Part shown: in pieces, positions 62,901-64,000 of the stretch | Position numbering within the stretch: position 1 is the stretch's first letter | Layout: each line of letters starts with the position of its first letter | The notes under the pieces: model-generated | What the model saw: only the letters and a program-made list of their open reading frames with translations | Databases searched by the model: none | What the model was told of the DNA's origin: nothing | Origin: Cymbidium sinense | Lineage: Eukaryota; Streptophyta; Magnoliopsida; Asparagales; Orchidaceae | NCBI GenBank assembly: GCA_021442155.1 | Contig: CM038229.1 | Span: 96,008,271-96,072,270, forward strand | Direction of reading: 5' to 3' | Length of the DNA: 64,000 nucleotides | Position numbers and translations under genes: made by a program

Positions 62901-63735
62901 TATAGGATTGCGCCTTACTTTGAATTTCAAAGAAAATTTTAACCGTTACACCAAAAGGACCTTCATATTTACAAGTTCAATTTTATTTTGATAAGAATTT
63001 CACAATCTTAAGCTTTCCTCTAAACGTCAAAGATTGTTAACTACTAATGAAAAACTAAGGGCCGTTTGGGATTATTTTTAAGTAAAATATATTTGATGAT
63101 AATAGTTATTTTAAAGCATTCAAAACACCTAAAAATTATTTTGAATATTTTTAAAACTGTTCTTAGAAAACTTGTATAGAATAAAAACATCTCTTAGACT
63201 TTGTATGTAAGCCACAGTTTGGCTATTGTAGGAAAACTTGCGGTGAATAAAACTTCACATCTTACTTGGGAAATCTAGCACGCAAAATAATATAAATTAT
63301 TTTAAAAAAATACTCTAAATAAACATATTTTTAAAAGAACATAAAACAAAATTGATTCTAAATACCCATAATAGATAAATCTCTAACTCCACTCTTAACA
63401 TTTCAGCTTTAACTTCTATATGCTGGTTCAAGTTATATTATGGATGATAAATCATGATCTCATCAGACATTTGGAAAAACATTCAATATTAACTCTGCAT
63501 GATGCACATTTCTGCAGGCATTTGCTTCCAAATATAAGCTTCCATTTACATTGCTGAGTGATGAAGGAAACAAAGTGAGGAAACAGTGGGGGTCCCTTCC
63601 GACCTGTTCGGAACTCTCCTAGGAAGGGAGACTTATGTGATCGACAAGAAAGGAGTTGTTCAATTGGTCTATAATAACCAATTCCAGCCTGAAAAGCATG
63701 TCGATGAGACACTGAAGATACTACAAAGCCTCTGA
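44802..63735 (+). CDS. PRXQ: Peroxiredoxin Q, chloroplast (four exons; frameshift in exon 4)
   Basis: Thiol peroxidase that reduces peroxides in the plastid and is recycled by thioredoxin. Exons are 44802-44991, 61954-62090, 62188-62277 and 63518-63735, all with GT-AG introns. The first ~63 residues are Ser/Leu-rich with few acidic residues, a typical transit peptide. The mature part has [28 protein letters not shown] and [11 protein letters not shown]: the peroxidatic Cys (PGC) and the resolving Cys five residues later (CTKEAC) are both present, the atypical 2-Cys PrxQ pattern. SGDDPTSHK and [18 protein letters not shown] follow. In exon 4 the run of five G at 63588-63592 appears one base short. 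The literal frame stops at 63620-63622 (about 173 residues), while the next frame continues the family sequence to TGA at 63733-63735 (about 211 residues, the usual size). Confidence 0.92.
45410..45812 (-). repeat. Copia 3' LTR
   Basis: Begins (plus strand) TGTAGGAAATTTATGAG and ends CAAAATTCTCAATA. It shares blocks with the right LTR: AATAAAATAAATTTATCTT, TTTTTTGGCCTT, GTTCTTGAGAGA, TTATTTATCTT and ATTATTAATTTTTATTTGAT. Confidence 0.82.
45813..45828 (-). other. Copia polypurine tract
   Basis: On the minus strand, AAAGTGAGAGATTATTGAGA spans the tract and the LTR start. It resembles the AAGTGGGAGATTGTTGAGA junction common in plant copia elements. It primes plus-strand DNA synthesis in an active element. 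Confidence 0.6.
46099..53170 (+). mobile_element. Third copy of the giant gypsy LTR (solo LTR)
   Basis: 7,072 bp, same order of blocks as 1-7367. Starts TGTGGTGAAAATAATTATTT and ends AAATGGGGTGACA, the canonical TG...CA. The flanking 5-mers are GAGTT (46094-46098) and AAGTT (53171-53175), a one-mismatch target duplication. It sits in the 3' untranslated part of the copia element, so it inserted after the copia. No ORF is credible; short frames such as 50716-50940 are not conserved in the other copies. No primer-binding site or pol follows it. Confidence 0.78.
52545..52830 (+). repeat. Two subrepeats in LTR copy 3
   Basis: Units start near 52548 and 52725, each with TTATATTTCATTT, TATATGTGAATATAAATGAG and a CTAAGTCC/TTAAGAGG stretch. 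Copies 1 and 2 have three and four units. Confidence 0.6.
53171..57545 (-). pseudogene. Copia gag-pol, decayed
   Basis: Minus strand, read 57545 to 53171. A gag zinc knuckle [13 protein letters not shown] is at 56888-56926 (C-x-x-C region partly altered by a shift). Reverse transcriptase shows [12 protein letters not shown] with the YVDD box intact at 54196-54207. Near the end, [12 protein letters not shown] and then [16 protein letters not shown] (about 53380-53425) match the copia RNase H terminus, usually HIDIRYHFVRE and NxADxLTKxL. Stops and frameshifts occur throughout, and a MITE interrupts the frame at about 54840-55201. Integrase should lie around 55.3-56.6 kb but I could not fix its motifs. 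Confidence 0.78.
54840..55201. mobile_element. Small MITE inside copia pol
   Basis: The left end TTTGGTTGCGTCGTTTAGG and the complement of the right end, TTTGTTTGGTTTAGAGTTTT, are imperfect inverted repeats. They continue for ~70 bp (TTTGGTTGTGTAAAG against CGTTTGGTTGAAAAA). The core at 55015-55105 is GC-rich (GCCGCTGGCCGCGGCC). It separates copia RT remnants, so it is a later insertion. The target duplication is not clear; superfamily open. Confidence 0.5.
57546..59170 (-). other. Copia 5' untranslated region
   Basis: Very AT-rich, 1.6 kb between the likely gag start and the 5' LTR. This is long for a copia leader, so an undetected insertion is possible. Next to the LTR the minus strand reads AATGGCTTATCATG, perhaps a decayed TGGTATCA primer site for initiator tRNA-Met. 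The 123-codon minus-strand ORF at 57570-57941 is Ile/Tyr-rich and not credible. Confidence 0.4.
59171..59574 (-). repeat. Copia 5' LTR
   Basis: Direct repeat of 45410-45812. Starts (plus strand) TGTAGGAAACTATAGGGA and ends CAAAATTCTCAATA. A long deletion-like difference near 59420-59540 against the left copy is visible. Confidence 0.8.
59590..60900 (+). repeat. Imperfect tandem repeats of ~380 bp
   Basis: Three to four units start near 59670, 60058, 60430 and 60745. Each has a TTTGATGTGAGGCTAAA-like start, then CTTAATAATCTTC, GAGCTCTTCACA, AAAAGCTT, CAAGATCCCACC, ATGTGG and a CTATGAGAGCTACAAA block. Units have diverged strongly. No coding capacity. Intron sequence outside the copia element. 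Confidence 0.65.
60901..61953 (+). other. 3' part of PRXQ intron 1
   Basis: Ordinary AT-rich intron sequence leading to the acceptor at 61953. An A run of 13 lies near 61559-61571. Nothing else is recognised. Confidence 0.6.
61954..62090 (+). CDS. PRXQ: PRXQ exon 2 (peroxidatic Cys)
   Basis: Acceptor TTCTTGAAG|GT, donor GAG|GTGAGA. The two first bases complete the split glycine codon. It encodes [17 protein letters not shown] through TPGCTKE, including the peroxidatic cysteine. All bases are open and conserved. Confidence 0.93.
62188..62277 (+). CDS. PRXQ: PRXQ exon 3 (resolving Cys)
   Basis: Acceptor CAAAGTAG|GCA, donor AAG|GTATGA. Exactly 30 codons, from [11 protein letters not shown] to SGDDPTSHK, phase 0 at both ends. 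It contains the resolving cysteine as its second residue. Confidence 0.93.
62278..63517 (+). other. PRXQ intron 3, 1.24 kb
   Basis: GTATGA...TTTCTGCAG. AT-rich without a recognisable insertion. Intron 2 (62091-62187) is only 97 bp. Confidence 0.85.
63518..63735 (+). CDS. PRXQ: PRXQ exon 4 with one-base frameshift
   Basis: The acceptor TTTCTGCAG|GCA is strong. It opens with [19 protein letters not shown]. After the G run at 63588-63592 the family sequence (V-P-S-D-L-F-G, then [13 protein letters not shown] and [15 protein letters not shown]) is found one frame over. As given, translation ends at 63620. This looks like one missing G in a homopolymer, either a real mutation or a base-calling error. 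A 112-codon minus-strand ORF overlapping this exon is a shadow. Confidence 0.85.
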
Positions 63736-64000
63736 AGTCATACACAGTTGCTCTGTATCTGTTCTTCCCCCTCTCCTCATTCAATTGCAATTACCTCAAA
63801 ACTATATGTTCTTATTCAGCTTTGATATGAAATTATCAATTTCTATCTGATTCTTGTCGACCAAAAAAGGGAAGATTTACACACATACATACCACAAATC
63901 TATACATTTACATATCTAACATTCAAAGTTTGATATGTACAATATAATACTTTCCTATGTTTGAAAAGGTGCCTTTCACTTTAAAAAAGTGAGCGATGAT
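63736..64000 (+). other. PRXQ 3' UTR and downstream
   Basis: AT-rich sequence after the TGA. No canonical AATAAA is seen. The end of the transcript cannot be placed. Confidence 0.4.

Noticed and set aside
1..64000. CRISPR arrays, tRNA or rRNA genes
   Set aside because: No regularly spaced identical repeats and no tRNA- or rRNA-like stretch noticed in reading; composition and gene structure are nuclear plant.

Overview
The window is nuclear DNA of a flowering plant with a transposon-rich genome. The evidence is an intron-split gene for a plastid peroxiredoxin Q and many nested plant-type elements: Ty3-gypsy of the Tat/Ogre type, Ty1-copia, a Mutator-like element (MULE) and hAT elements. The sequence is AT-rich and shows no bacterial-style gene layout. 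I cannot name the species.

Region 1 (1 to about 25.7 kb, perhaps to 28.4 kb) is a decayed Tat/Ogre-type gypsy element on the + strand. Its 5' LTR appears to be unusually long, about 7.5 kb, and is split (1-7367 and 15065-15213) by a second copy of the same LTR inserted in reverse (7368-15064) with a 5-bp target duplication CACCC. A decayed primer-binding site and broken protease, reverse transcriptase/RNase H and integrase reading frames follow, to about 20.7 kb. Next come a small hAT MITE (21680-22021), a possible antisense extra ORF (22.9-25.7 kb) and a 1-kb hAT element (25724-26713). No 3' LTR was found.

Region 2 (28.4-44 kb) is an intergenic transposon mosaic. It holds a second 1-kb hAT element (31082-32128), a long hairpin repeat with an internal CA/TA microsatellite (32.4-33.9 kb), two inverted copies of a GC-cored LTR (about 34.0-35.0 and 43.0-43.9 kb), and a complete-ended MULE (35895-42233) with a 9-bp target duplication and a decayed MURA transposase.

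Region 3 (44.6-64 kb) is the only recognisable host gene, PRXQ, with exons at 44802-44991, 61954-62090, 62188-62277 and 63518-63735. Its first intron is 17 kb long because a reverse-oriented copia element (45410-59574) sits in it. That copia carries a third copy of the 7-kb gypsy LTR (46099-53170) in its 3' untranslated region and a small MITE in its pol region. The last PRXQ exon has an apparent one-base deletion in a G run, so the gene is either a recent pseudogene or carries a sequencing error.

Most element boundaries were fixed by eye from target-site duplications and terminal repeats. Domain names rest on short residue motifs read across frameshifts. No database search was possible.
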